NCBI GenBank assembly: GCA_964490015.1
Contig: CAZBBA010000002.1
Coordinates: forward strand, 1 to 64,000
Direction: 5' to 3'
DNA length: 64,000 bases
DNA from: Perlabentimonas sp964490015
GTDB taxonomy: Bacteria; Bacteroidota; Bacteroidia; Bacteroidales; Tenuifilaceae
The notes below the pieces were generated by a model that saw only the letters and a list, made by a program, of their open reading frames with translations, ran no database searches and had not been told where the DNA came from. Position numbers and translations under genes: made by a program. The number at the start of each line of letters is the position of its first letter. Within the stretch, counting starts at the first letter, position 1. Shown here piece after piece: positions 34,001-42,064 of the stretch.

Positions 34001-35242
34001 ATGAAAAAGGTAGTTGTAGCAATCTTCGTTTTGATAGTAATTGCAGCCATTGCATTTGTTTCATTAAAGCCTTTCTTTGCCAACAAATCGTTCGAGAAAG
34101 GCAATATGCTAGCCGATTCGGCACAGTATGATTTGGCCATCGACAAGTATACCCGCGCCATCTGGTACAAGAGCAAAATTGCACCTTACTACTTTGCCCG
34201 TGGTAAAGCTTACGCTGCCCTTAACAACGACCCAGTTGCAATCGAAGATTTCTCAAAGGCTATTGATTTGAATCCAGCTGAATCGGACTTCTACCTTTTC
34301 CGCGGTATCTCGCAGCGTAAGCTAAGAGCACTCGACCAAGCCATGGAGGATCTTAATAAAGCCCTTGAGCTGAACGACTCCAGCGCCAAGGCATACTACC
34401 AGCGAGGACTGCTATTCGCATCGCTAAATCAATATGATAATGCGATTAAAGATTATAACAGGAGCATTGAACTCGATGGTTCAAATATCGAAGCATTTTA
34501 CAGTCGCGGCGAAACCCGAGGAAATCTTGAGGATTTTATGGGCGCCATTGCCGATTACGACAAGATGATTGAGGGTGCCGATGCGCCAATTGATGCATAC
34601 AAGCAACGAGGAATTTTTAAGCTAAAAATTCAGGATTTTGAGGGTGCCGAAAGCGATTTATCGCGAGCCGCTGAACTGGAGAATAACGATAAGGAGATTT
34701 TTTACCAGCTTGGCCAGGCCAAACACAACCTTAACAAGGTTGATGAATCCATTGAGCTGTTCAACAAAGCCCTAAAGCTCGACTCCAAGTACGACTTGGC
34801 CTATGGAGCCCGTGGTGGCGCTCACTTAAAAAAGGGAAACTTCAAACTTTCTATAACCGATTTCACCAAGGCCATTGAGCTAAACCCAGAATACAAAAGA
34901 GCATACTATGGCCGCGGGATTGCCAAAGCGCTCTCGCAGGATTATGCTGGCTCCATAAAAGACTTTACCAAGGTAATAGAAATTGACAAAGATTTTGCCC
35001 AAGCCTACTACAACCGAGCCGTATCGAAAGCAATTTTAGGACGACATAAGGAGGCTCTTCCCGACTATGACATTATTATTCAGCGCGACTCAAGAAATGC
35101 CGAAGCCTACTACAATAGGGGTATCTCGCGGATGAACGTTCAGGACACCAAGGGTGCCTGCGAGGATTTCAAAAAAGCGGTTGATTTGAAATACCAACCC
35201 GCTGAGCCTATGCTGAAGATGTACTGCGGTTCGCAGCAATAA
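34001..35242 (+). CDS. Membrane-anchored tetratricopeptide repeat protein
   Basis: 413 residues. An N-terminal hydrophobic segment (about 4-24) acts as membrane anchor or uncleaved signal. The remainder is about eleven consecutive TPR units of 34 residues with the A-x-x-DF-x-KAIELNP pattern (for example AIEDFSKAIDLNPAESDFYLFRG). Such proteins are scaffolds; no enzyme domain is present. It is a single-gene unit between sdhB's terminator and a strong terminator at 35268. The partner cannot be inferred from the neighbours. Confidence 0.9.
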   Translation: MKKVVVAIFVLIVIAAIAFVSLKPFFANKSFEKGNMLADSAQYDLAIDKYTRAIWYKSKIAPYYFARGKAYAALNNDPVAIEDFSKAIDLNPAESDFYLFRGISQRKLRALDQAMEDLNKALELNDSSAKAYYQRGLLFASLNQYDNAIKDYNRSIELDGSNIEAFYSRGETRGNLEDFMGAIADYDKMIEGADAPIDAYKQRGIFKLKIQDFEGAESDLSRAAELENNDKEIFYQLGQAKHNLNKVDESIELFNKALKLDSKYDLAYGARGGAHLKKGNFKLSITDFTKAIELNPEYKRAYYGRGIAKALSQDYAGSIKDFTKVIEIDKDFAQAYYNRAVSKAILGRHKEALPDYDIIIQRDSRNAEAYYNRGISRMNVQDTKGACEDFKKAVDLKYQPAEPMLKMYCGSQQ

Positions 35243-35267
35243 GGTTTCTGGACCGAGAACAAAAAGG

Positions 35268-35299
35268 AAGCGTGGTTTTTTGAAACCACGCTTTTTTTG
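35268..35299 (+). terminator. Terminator after the TPR gene
   Basis: 11-base stem AAGCGTGGTTT / AAACCACGCTT with a four-base loop, then a run of seven T. Three further hairpins follow (see findings). Confidence 0.93.
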
Positions 35300-35317
35300 T
35301 GGTGGCTTAAATACCAC

Positions 35318-35350
35318 GGGGTTACTCTCCGCTAAGCATATAGTAACCCC
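35318..35350 (-). terminator. Stem-loop downstream of the DMT transporter gene
   Basis: Perfect 9-base arms GGGGTTACT / AGTAACCCC with a 15-base loop, after the minus-strand transporter. No strong T-run, so termination is only likely together with the neighbouring hairpins. Confidence 0.45.
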
Positions 35351-35364
35351 ATGAGTATATTAAC

Positions 35365-36276
35365 TCATAGCCCCCGCTTACGAATATTCCAGTTTAGGAT
35401 AACCAGCGATAGTCCCACTAAAACCATGCCCAGTATGGCAATTAGAGTGGGGTTCTCGTTGGGCAGTAGAAGCCAGCTTAGCACGGCACCAAGCACAGGA
35501 ATTATAAATTTCCACATGTTAAGGGTTGATAGCTTTACACCTGGACGCTTTAATAATGTGTGCCAAATTGATATAGCTGCAGCCGAAAGAAAACTTAGCC
35601 AACCCAACGATAACCAGTATTCTAGCGGGAAAGGCCCTGATTGAAAATTTTCGGTTATCAACCCTAAAACAAAAAGCATGGCTCCACCAAAAATCATGGA
35701 GAACGAGCTTAGCACCAGCGGAGGAATATGACGCTTATCTTTGGCTACCAACATATTCCCAAATCCCGACAGCAGATTATTGGCAATAAGGATAAGAATC
35801 CCCACGCTCACCATTGTACCAGCTACACCCATCTGCATGCGGCCAAGGCTAATAATTACAATGCCCAGCAAGCCCACCAGAATACTTGCTACCTTGCGGC
35901 CATTAAGCATGTCGCCAGGCATAAAGAAATGGGCTACAATGGCTATAAAAAGTGGCCCGGAGCCAATAATCATAGCTCCCAGCGCACCGGGAACCATATC
36001 AACTCCCTTGTAAAACAGGGCATACTGAAGAAAGGTTTGCACAAAACCCACAAGCAATATCTTAGGTTTGTTTTGTTTGGCAGCGATAAGTTTTGCCCGT
36101 AAATCGGGAATAAAGGGAATAATAAGCAGTCCCGACAGGAAAAAGCGAATCCCTGCAAACTGAAAGGGTGAGGTATAGTTTAAACCAATCTTAATGCCCA
36201 CAAAAGCGGTTGACCAAAGTATGCAAGCAACAATGGCAAGTACGGGGGTGGATTTAAAGAAGAACCTGTTTTCCAA
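35365..36276 (-). CDS. EamA/DMT-family transporter
   Basis: 303 residues with about ten hydrophobic helices in two five-helix halves, the drug/metabolite transporter (EamA) layout. The N-terminal half has WSTAFVGIKIGL and PFQFAGIRFFLSGLL, the typical first-repeat signature; the C-terminal half has SAAAISIWHTLLKRPG. The start is TTG at 36276: the frame has a TAG four codons upstream and no internal ATG before about residue 95. Substrate unknown; members export amino acids or metabolites. It lies 20 bases after the putative outer-membrane protein gene on the same strand. Confidence 0.88.
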   Translation of the reverse strand: MENRFFFKSTPVLAIVACILWSTAFVGIKIGLNYTSPFQFAGIRFFLSGLLIIPFIPDLRAKLIAAKQNKPKILLVGFVQTFLQYALFYKGVDMVPGALGAMIIGSGPLFIAIVAHFFMPGDMLNGRKVASILVGLLGIVIISLGRMQMGVAGTMVSVGILILIANNLLSGFGNMLVAKDKRHIPPLVLSSFSMIFGGAMLFVLGLITENFQSGPFPLEYWLSLGWLSFLSAAAISIWHTLLKRPGVKLSTLNMWKFIIPVLGAVLSWLLLPNENPTLIAILGMVLVGLSLVILNWNIRKRGL

Positions 36277-36296
36277 CTTTAATATCTAGATAATTC

Positions 36297-37181
36297 TTAC
36301 TTTTTTAGTTTGGCCTTCCCAAACTCGTAACCAATTTTTAAATGTGGTGTTATAAAAAAATCAAAATCAATTGATGGTCCGCTTTCAATTTCAACCAAAA
36401 TGGCTCCATCTTCAATAATCTTTTTAAATCCTAGCCCAATTGTAAGAAGAGGGTAGGTTGGTTTTAGTACCGACTTGTAATCTTGGTTATTTACATACCC
36501 ATAATATTGATACCCAAAAAGGCCTACTAGATTATTTGTTAAAGACAATGAGGTTTTCTTGTTTCCCCATAAATTAATTCTATGGTTTAAATGGATTGTA
36601 CCAGTAAATACCCAACCATCTTTATAATAAAAGTAAAAAAGATTACTTCCTATCCCTGCAAAATAGAACGAAGAAAAACGATATCCATAAACCATATCAA
36701 AGGTTATAAGCCCTGCACCTGATGCAAACATAGCAGGAAAAAACAGGTGTGATCCTGCCTTCAGAATTGGTCTCCATCCCTTATCAAAATACTTCAGTTT
36801 ACAAGTACTCTTCCTAGACAACGCCTCTAATTCAAACTTGTTTTCATAAAGAACGAGATCAATTGGTCCTTTCATCGAAATTGTTCCCAAGCACTCTTCA
36901 ATTCCTATAGAAACTAGAGTGAACTTACCAACATATTTGTAAAAGGATGTATCAGAATCGGGAACAAAAATGCGATATTCCTTCCATATTTTTGGCGATG
37001 TTCCAGAAATCATTGAGTTGTATCCACCATCTATTGCGCCATACAACACGTTTGAACTTTCACAAATTTTACTAATTTTTGAAAAAGGCTGCCCTTGTGA
37101 TGTCCTAGCAGGAACAGTCTGAGCCCATAGAGTTATACTCTGCAAAATACATAAAAGAACTAAGCCTAACAGATTTTTCAT
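36297..37181 (-). CDS. Putative outer-membrane or secreted protein, AT-rich
   Basis: 294 residues from ATG 37181 (MKNLLGLVLLCILQSITLWAQ, a clear signal peptide); an in-frame TTG at 37190 is rejected. The middle has alternating aromatic beta-type segments (FYFAGIGSNLFYFYYKDGWVFTG is one such region). The C-terminal strands (LLTIGLGFKKI, ILVEIESGPSIDFDFFITPHLKIGYEFGKA) look like barrel strands, so an outer-membrane beta-barrel is plausible. I recognise no family. Base composition is visibly more AT-rich than the neighbours, which may mean recent transfer or fast evolution. It has a good promoter with an overlapping palindrome upstream. Confidence 0.7.
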   Translation of the reverse strand: MKNLLGLVLLCILQSITLWAQTVPARTSQGQPFSKISKICESSNVLYGAIDGGYNSMISGTSPKIWKEYRIFVPDSDTSFYKYVGKFTLVSIGIEECLGTISMKGPIDLVLYENKFELEALSRKSTCKLKYFDKGWRPILKAGSHLFFPAMFASGAGLITFDMVYGYRFSSFYFAGIGSNLFYFYYKDGWVFTGTIHLNHRINLWGNKKTSLSLTNNLVGLFGYQYYGYVNNQDYKSVLKPTYPLLTIGLGFKKIIEDGAILVEIESGPSIDFDFFITPHLKIGYEFGKAKLKK

Positions 37182-37263
37182 GGCAATCAAGTTTTATTAT
37201 TTAACTTGGTAATGCTGAAAGGCATAAACTTAAAAAGTAATGCAAAGGCTTTGGGAGGGTTAT

Positions 37264-37284
37264 ACCAAATATAATAAATTTGGT
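37264..37284. promoter_or_regulatory. Operator-like palindrome over the -7 box of the gene at 36297
   Basis: Arms ACCAAAT (37264-37270) and ATTTGGT (37278-37284) are perfect inverted copies with a seven-base AT spacer. The minus-strand -7 box TATATTTG lies inside, so a bound regulator would block or remodel the promoter. Confidence 0.5.
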
Positions 37285-37296
37285 GCAAAAAGGCAA
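37266..37296 (-). promoter_or_regulatory. Promoter of the putative outer-membrane protein gene
   Basis: On the minus strand TTG (37296-37294) and TATATTTG (37273-37266) with a 20-base spacer. The leader is about 80 bases. The remainder of the 353-base gap (37191-37543) is AT-rich, and I see no gene or RNA in it. Confidence 0.75.
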
Positions 37297-37543
37297 GTAA
37301 TTAATGAATAACTCTTAGAGCCCTACTTGCTTTTGCTATAAAAAACTGACGTAAGTATCAGAATTCGTATCGTAATCAGCTAGTCAAATGGATCATTTAA
37401 CAATTTGAATTTTCACTTCCAGCATCCTCTTTAAATTATTCAACAATAAACTTGCAGAATAGACTTGGGAACAAATCAAATTTTCCAAATAAACAAGCTA
37501 TAACCAATTGAGTCGATTCTTCCAAAAAAAGGATCTATAAAAA

Positions 37544-38563
37544 TTAAATACCCCACGGTGAAAATCCTTCACTTTCATCCTGCAAAAAGCCGGCATATCG
37601 TTCAGCAACTGTGTCAAGCAACGAGGAAATATCATCAGGCTCATTACAAGTTACCAGTTTTAGGCGCAACTCCTTAAAATTGGGCAACCCTTTAAAGTAG
37701 CAGGTCAGGTGTCGGCGAAGCTCAAGAATACCTCTGCGTTCGCCCTTAAACTCTATGGATTTCTGAAGATGCTCTTTCGCAATTTCCACCTTCTCCTCCA
37801 CCGTAAAGGGTTTCATCAACTCCCCTGTTTGCATGTAGTGTTTTATCTCCTTAAAAATCCATGGTCGTCCGTAGGTAGCGCGACCAATCATAATGGCGTC
37901 GACGCCATAGCGATTGAAATACTCCACCGCCTTCTCGGGGCCATCGATATCGCCATTGCCAATAATTGGGATTTGCATGCGGGGATTTGCCTTCACCTCG
38001 CCAATAAGTGTCCAGTCGGCCTCGCCTTTGTATAGTTGCGCTCGGGTACGTCCGTGAATGGTCAGTGCCTTAATGCCCACATCCTGCAGACGCTCGGCAA
38101 TCTCCACAATCTGTTTGGTGCTATCGTCCCAACCCAAGCGTGTCTTAACGGTTACTGGCAGATGAGTTGCATTAACAATCTGGCGGGTCATCTCCACCAT
38201 CTTGGGGATATCCTTCATCATTCCAGAACCCGCTCCGCGGTTGGCAATCTTTTTCACCGGGCAACCAAAGTTGATATCAACAACGTCGGGGTTGGCTTCG
38301 GCAGCCATCTTACAAGCCTCCACCATGCTCTCGATAATGTGGCCGTAAAGCTGAATCCCAATTGGTCGTTCGTGCTCAAAGATGTTTAACTTTGTCTGAC
38401 AGCTGCTAGCATCTCTTATCAGTCCATCGGAGTTCACAAACTCGGTGAACATCATATCGGCACCAAACTGTTTGCACAGGAATCGAAACGAAGGATCTGT
38501 AACATCCTCCATGGGAGCCAAGAAGAGGGGCTTATCGCCTAAATCTAGATTGTGTATTCTCAC
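37544..38563 (-). CDS. dusB: tRNA-dihydrouridine synthase
   Basis: 339 residues, a complete Dus flavoenzyme that reduces uridines in tRNA D-loops with FMN and NADPH. Blocks: FLAPMEDVTDPSFR, NFGCPVKKIANRGAGSGMM (catalytic Cys in GCP), VTVKTRLGW, TIHGRTRAQLYKG, GNGDI and GVDAIMIGRATYGRPWIF. It fits the DusB group best. The GTG at 38563 is the only possible start, because an in-frame TGA lies three codons upstream. A -7 element lies at 38587. Confidence 0.95.
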   Translation of the reverse strand: MRIHNLDLGDKPLFLAPMEDVTDPSFRFLCKQFGADMMFTEFVNSDGLIRDASSCQTKLNIFEHERPIGIQLYGHIIESMVEACKMAAEANPDVVDINFGCPVKKIANRGAGSGMMKDIPKMVEMTRQIVNATHLPVTVKTRLGWDDSTKQIVEIAERLQDVGIKALTIHGRTRAQLYKGEADWTLIGEVKANPRMQIPIIGNGDIDGPEKAVEYFNRYGVDAIMIGRATYGRPWIFKEIKHYMQTGELMKPFTVEEKVEIAKEHLQKSIEFKGERRGILELRRHLTCYFKGLPNFKELRLKLVTCNEPDDISSLLDTVAERYAGFLQDESEGFSPWGI

Positions 38564-38586
38564 TGTGTATCAAAAATTTTGGGTTA

Positions 38587-38594
38587 CAAAAATA
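38587..38594 (-). promoter_or_regulatory. -7 element for dusB
   Basis: TATTTTTG on the minus strand fits TAnnTTTG, 24 bases before the GTG start. No TTG at the expected distance. Confidence 0.5.
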
Positions 38595-38667
38595 GATAGA
38601 GTTATTGAAATAAGTCCATCAATGTTCAAAAAAGAGACCTTGAGCAAGGTTGATTAGAATAATGGAT

Positions 38668-38675
38668 TAATTTTG
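38668..38675 (+). promoter_or_regulatory. -7 element for the lipoprotein gene at 38703
   Basis: TAATTTTG fits TAnnTTTG. It coincides with the only upstream in-frame start-like codon (TTG 38673), which argues for ATG 38703 as the start. Confidence 0.55.
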
Positions 38676-38702
38676 TTAAACAATTACACAACCACCGAGA
38701 AC

Positions 38703-39326
38703 ATGAGACTTATTTTCCGATCGCTAATAATCCTAGGTATTTTAGCCCTAGTATCGATTTTTTATGGATGTCCGCCATGTGAGTATGACGCTCCCTTCAA
38801 TATAAACAAGATAGAGGTTAAACTACTGGATAACTCGGGCGAAAAACCTCAGATCTCCGAATCGGAATATCAACCCAGAGCAGCTATTGCCTTTGCCTGC
38901 CAGCTTTTTGACTCCGTTTACTACTACCCTTACGACTATGCCTACCAGATTCCGGCTGCATTTTCAATCTTCCAATCGGCTCAGGCTTGGTCCTGTATGG
39001 AGAATTATTTTCTTGAAAATCAGGTTGCCGACATAAAGATTAAAACGCTTTTCGATATTTCAACCGAGGTTAAAGCCAACGACGATGTTACGCATCTTTT
39101 TGTGGCTGAACTCCCTGAGACCCATCAGGAGTATTTATACTTCACTGTAGATCAGATTATTGATCGAATCAATAACAATGCTATATTTTGGCATCCATGG
39201 GTATCGCTATACCTTTTTCTAACCATTGAACTTGAACACGATAGGGCTTGCTTCGATGTTCAAATTACGCTTAACAGTGGTGAGATTCTGCATTCTGTAA
39301 CCCCCATTATTTTTGCACAAAACTAG
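38703..39326 (+). CDS. Putative lipoprotein, DUF5034-like
   Basis: 207 residues from ATG 38703. The lipoprotein signal is RLIFRSLIILGILALVSIFYGC, followed at once by PPCEY. The mature part has a beta-rich pattern (INKIEVKLLDNSGEKP, AIAFACQLFDSVYY) and resembles the Bacteroidales DUF5034 lipoproteins, a match made from memory with moderate confidence. No catalytic motif. It lies 8 bases before the next barrel-like protein gene, and 881 bases before the CPBP protease, with which it may form an envelope operon. Confidence 0.7.
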   Translation: MRLIFRSLIILGILALVSIFYGCPPCEYDAPFNINKIEVKLLDNSGEKPQISESEYQPRAAIAFACQLFDSVYYYPYDYAYQIPAAFSIFQSAQAWSCMENYFLENQVADIKIKTLFDISTEVKANDDVTHLFVAELPETHQEYLYFTVDQIIDRINNNAIFWHPWVSLYLFLTIELEHDRACFDVQITLNSGEILHSVTPIIFAQN

Positions 39327-39334
39327 AATCGATT

Positions 39335-40195
39335 ATGAAGTCCCGAATCTACGTTACTATTATTACTTTTTCCTTACTCATTCCGCTTAGCTCATATTGT
39401 AACAATGGCTTAATAAGGATTGAGCAGATTGGATATGGTTTTAACTTTGGCAACAGCTGGTCGAAACCCCAGCCATTGGGGACAAATATCGATTTCACTA
39501 ACTATATCCAAAGTAATGACATCGATAGCTGGGCAAGCCTTGGATTTGGATCGACAATTGGTTTTGGTAAAAATTTAAAGGTTGATTTCAAGGCCAGCTA
39601 CAGCCCCGAAACTGCGTTAAATATGAAAGGTCAGATTGCCTACTTTATTGGCAATCACCTTGGTTTTATTGGAGGATACTCAACCTATAGTAACACCGTT
39701 AACAATTATAGAGATTTCTTCGAGAGCCAGTCGAGCGAGTACATTCTTCTGGCAAACTCGTATCTATGCTTCGAGGGAATCCAGTTTTCGAATAGGGCTT
39801 ACTACCTGGGGCCAACCATAAACTACAACCTGGGATTAATAAACATTTCGGGCAGCGTGGCTTTGGGTTACGCCCAGAATTCGAGCTTCAGCACCACTAT
39901 TGCTCAGAAAAGAGTTGATTCCAACTACCGCAGAGAGATGGTATACGATATAGTTACCTCACCTTATTTCGTGCTAATGCCCGAGGTTAAGTTTAGTGCA
40001 GATATTTTTAGCTTCGATTTTTCCACCTTTGGGCTTGAAGCTTGCGTGTACGGCGAGTTTAGCAAGCGAAGCCTAAACTATATCCTCACCGAAAGTTCGT
40101 GGACTAATACTCAACCTACGAGCCAAAAAGTTGAAAATCCAAAGCGGCTTACATCCCGATTAAACGTTGAAGCTTCGATGATTTGGAAATTCTAA
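39335..40195 (+). CDS. Putative outer-membrane beta-barrel protein
   Basis: 286 residues. Signal peptide (KSRIYVTIITFSLLIPLSSYC). The mature chain is made of alternating amphipathic strands rich in Gly, Tyr, Phe, Ser and Asn (GYGFNFGNSW, LGFGSTIGFG, LGFIGGYSTYS, ISGSVALGYAQNSSF) and ends in the strand MIWKF with a terminal Phe, the usual barrel-assembly signal. I recognise no named family. It follows the lipoprotein gene by 8 bases and precedes the CPBP protease by 12, so the three are probably co-transcribed. Confidence 0.72.
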   Translation: MKSRIYVTIITFSLLIPLSSYCNNGLIRIEQIGYGFNFGNSWSKPQPLGTNIDFTNYIQSNDIDSWASLGFGSTIGFGKNLKVDFKASYSPETALNMKGQIAYFIGNHLGFIGGYSTYSNTVNNYRDFFESQSSEYILLANSYLCFEGIQFSNRAYYLGPTINYNLGLINISGSVALGYAQNSSFSTTIAQKRVDSNYRREMVYDIVTSPYFVLMPEVKFSADIFSFDFSTFGLEACVYGEFSKRSLNYILTESSWTNTQPTSQKVENPKRLTSRLNVEASMIWKF

Positions 40196-40207
40196 AGGAT
40201 CCTCAAA

Positions 40208-41122
40208 ATGCAAAACCTATTTTTTCAGAAAGAGATATCACCTCTAAAGGGAATACTCTTCTCCTTTTTACTGGCACTCTTTGGCTTTCTTTTCTTTTTT
40301 ACCTTGGGGGAGTTAATCAAGGCTATTTTCTTTGGTGGGGTTGATGCCGATATCAGCACACAGGAAGGGCTAATGCTTATGCGCATATCTCAAGTTTTGC
40401 AGACCACTGGACTTTTTCTGTTTCCTGCTATACTTATACCGTTGTTTACAAGTTCATCGGCAACACGGTTTTTAGGGTTTAACACTATATCAACCTCAAA
40501 AATTATCCTATCAATCGCTATAATGGTTCTATTTATTCCAGGGGTAAATCTTATTGCTTCGCTCAATGCCATGATTCCAATGCCCAGCTGGATGCTCGAA
40601 TTGGAGCAGGCTGCATCGAGAATAATGAAAGCGATGCTTATAACCGATAATACCTGGTTTCTTATGGTAAACTTATTGGTTGTAGCAGTTCTCCCTGCAA
40701 TTGCCGAGGAACTATTCTTTAGAGGCTTAGTTCAGAAATATATGATAGGTTGGGTTGGCAAGCGGTTTTGGGGAATACTAATTACTGCAGCCATTTTTAG
40801 CGCAATCCACATGCAGTTTCAGGGATTTATTCCAAGGTTACTACTGGGAATGCTGTTCGGATATCTCTATGTGTGGAGTGGATCCATTTTGGCACCCATT
40901 GCAGCGCACTTTGCCAACAACAGCACCGCTGTTTTTGTGTACTACCTTATTGGCAAAGGTGATATTCCCTCCAAAATTGACACAGTTGGGAATGCCAGTG
41001 GAGTTTGGCAAGTGGGAATATTCAGCTTAGCTGTATCGGGACTTCTTTTTTGGGTATTCTGGCGCGAGCGGGTTACACATCCAAATCCACAAGACTCCGC
41101 TCCAGCATCTGAAGGCCTTTGA
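40208..41122 (+). CDS. CPBP-family intramembrane metalloprotease
   Basis: 304 residues with about eight hydrophobic helices. The three CPBP (Rce1-like, ABI) motifs are present: AEELFFRG (the EExxxR pair), FSAIHMQ (His) and PIAAHFANN (His). These metal ligands make it a likely active protease within the membrane. The last 50 bases overlap the convergent gene at 41073-41807. Substrate unknown; no bacteriocin genes are nearby. Confidence 0.9.
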   Translation: MQNLFFQKEISPLKGILFSFLLALFGFLFFFTLGELIKAIFFGGVDADISTQEGLMLMRISQVLQTTGLFLFPAILIPLFTSSSATRFLGFNTISTSKIILSIAIMVLFIPGVNLIASLNAMIPMPSWMLELEQAASRIMKAMLITDNTWFLMVNLLVVAVLPAIAEELFFRGLVQKYMIGWVGKRFWGILITAAIFSAIHMQFQGFIPRLLLGMLFGYLYVWSGSILAPIAAHFANNSTAVFVYYLIGKGDIPSKIDTVGNASGVWQVGIFSLAVSGLLFWVFWRERVTHPNPQDSAPASEGL

Positions 41123-41807
41123 TCTCATTTTTACGGTAAACGTAGATCAAGCCATAGACTTGAGCTTGTTCCCTCCGCTCGTGATCGGGGAGATCCTTAA
41201 ATTTCTCCTCCACTTCATTCCAAATATCGAGGATTATGGCATCGGCCTTTTTTCTAAGCTCATCGAGTTCGGCTTGACATCGCTGAGTATTCTGCTGCAG
41301 TATTCGCTGGTGGTTGAAACCCTCGGCAAAATTCTCGTACCTAACCTTTACAACTGCTATTGTAGGATTAGTAATAGGTGGCTGTCCCTTTGAGGTTCGC
41401 TCCGATTCTCCCTGAATTATCTTTTTGCCCCACTCCAGCAAATCTTTATCGGCCGTTAGGTTGGGCAGCTTTCGCTCATCGATATCCATTCCATACAGCT
41501 CACGCACCTTCTCGGGCAACTCTCCCCGCGAAATGGTCATATTCAGGACCTGTATGAAGTGCGACAGGTACAACCGTGCCTTGCGCGATACTGCCTGATA
41601 CTCCTTATTCCTTTCTATCTGCTTATTGTACGCCGCCTTGTAGTTGGCCATCGATTTCTCGAAGCTGTTGATAAACAGATCGGCCTTGGCAAATGTACTT
41701 TGGGTAAATGCCATTTTAAACGGGGGCAGCTCACGGCCTTTCTTAACAGCTGCCTTTAGTGCCCTTAGTCTGGCACTGTCGGTGTTGGGTAAGCGTCGGT
41801 AAGGCAT
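41073..41807 (-). CDS. Conserved cytoplasmic protein of unknown function
   Basis: 244 residues beginning MPYRRLPNTDSARLRALK, an opening I recall from many Bacteroidales hypothetical proteins. It is basic at the N-terminus and mainly helical, with coiled-coil stretches (FINSFEKSMANYKAAYNKQIERNKEYQ; QQNTQRCQAELDELRKKADAI). No signal peptide, no enzyme motif. The 3' end overlaps the CPBP protease gene by 50 bases in the opposite direction. The role is unknown; the helical build suggests a structural or nucleic-acid-associated protein, which is only a guess. Confidence 0.78.
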   Translation of the reverse strand: MPYRRLPNTDSARLRALKAAVKKGRELPPFKMAFTQSTFAKADLFINSFEKSMANYKAAYNKQIERNKEYQAVSRKARLYLSHFIQVLNMTISRGELPEKVRELYGMDIDERKLPNLTADKDLLEWGKKIIQGESERTSKGQPPITNPTIAVVKVRYENFAEGFNHQRILQQNTQRCQAELDELRKKADAIILDIWNEVEEKFKDLPDHERREQAQVYGLIYVYRKNEIKGLQMLERSLVDLDV

Positions 41808-42017
41808 GATAACGAGGAGTTTTTGGGTTGATGTTAAAAAGGTGTTGATAAAGTGCGAATATACATATTATTTTATACTAAAAAACAGTATTCGCAAATT
41901 ATTTCGTTTTTTTGGCTCCCTAATAATGAGATTGTTGTGAAGCGAAGACAACTCTAACGCTTCAAAACTCATGCAATTCGCTAAAAAACTCAAATTTAGT
42001 GAGTAACAAAAAAGATA

Positions 42018-42025
42018 TACTTTTG
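42018..42025 (+). promoter_or_regulatory. -7 element for kbl
   Basis: TACTTTTG fits TAnnTTTG and predicts a leader of about 33 bases before ATG 42065. An in-frame GTG at 41999 lies upstream of this box and so cannot be the start. Confidence 0.55.
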
Positions 42026-42064
42026 CATTTACTATTACATCATAAACGAGCAAATCTACCTAAT

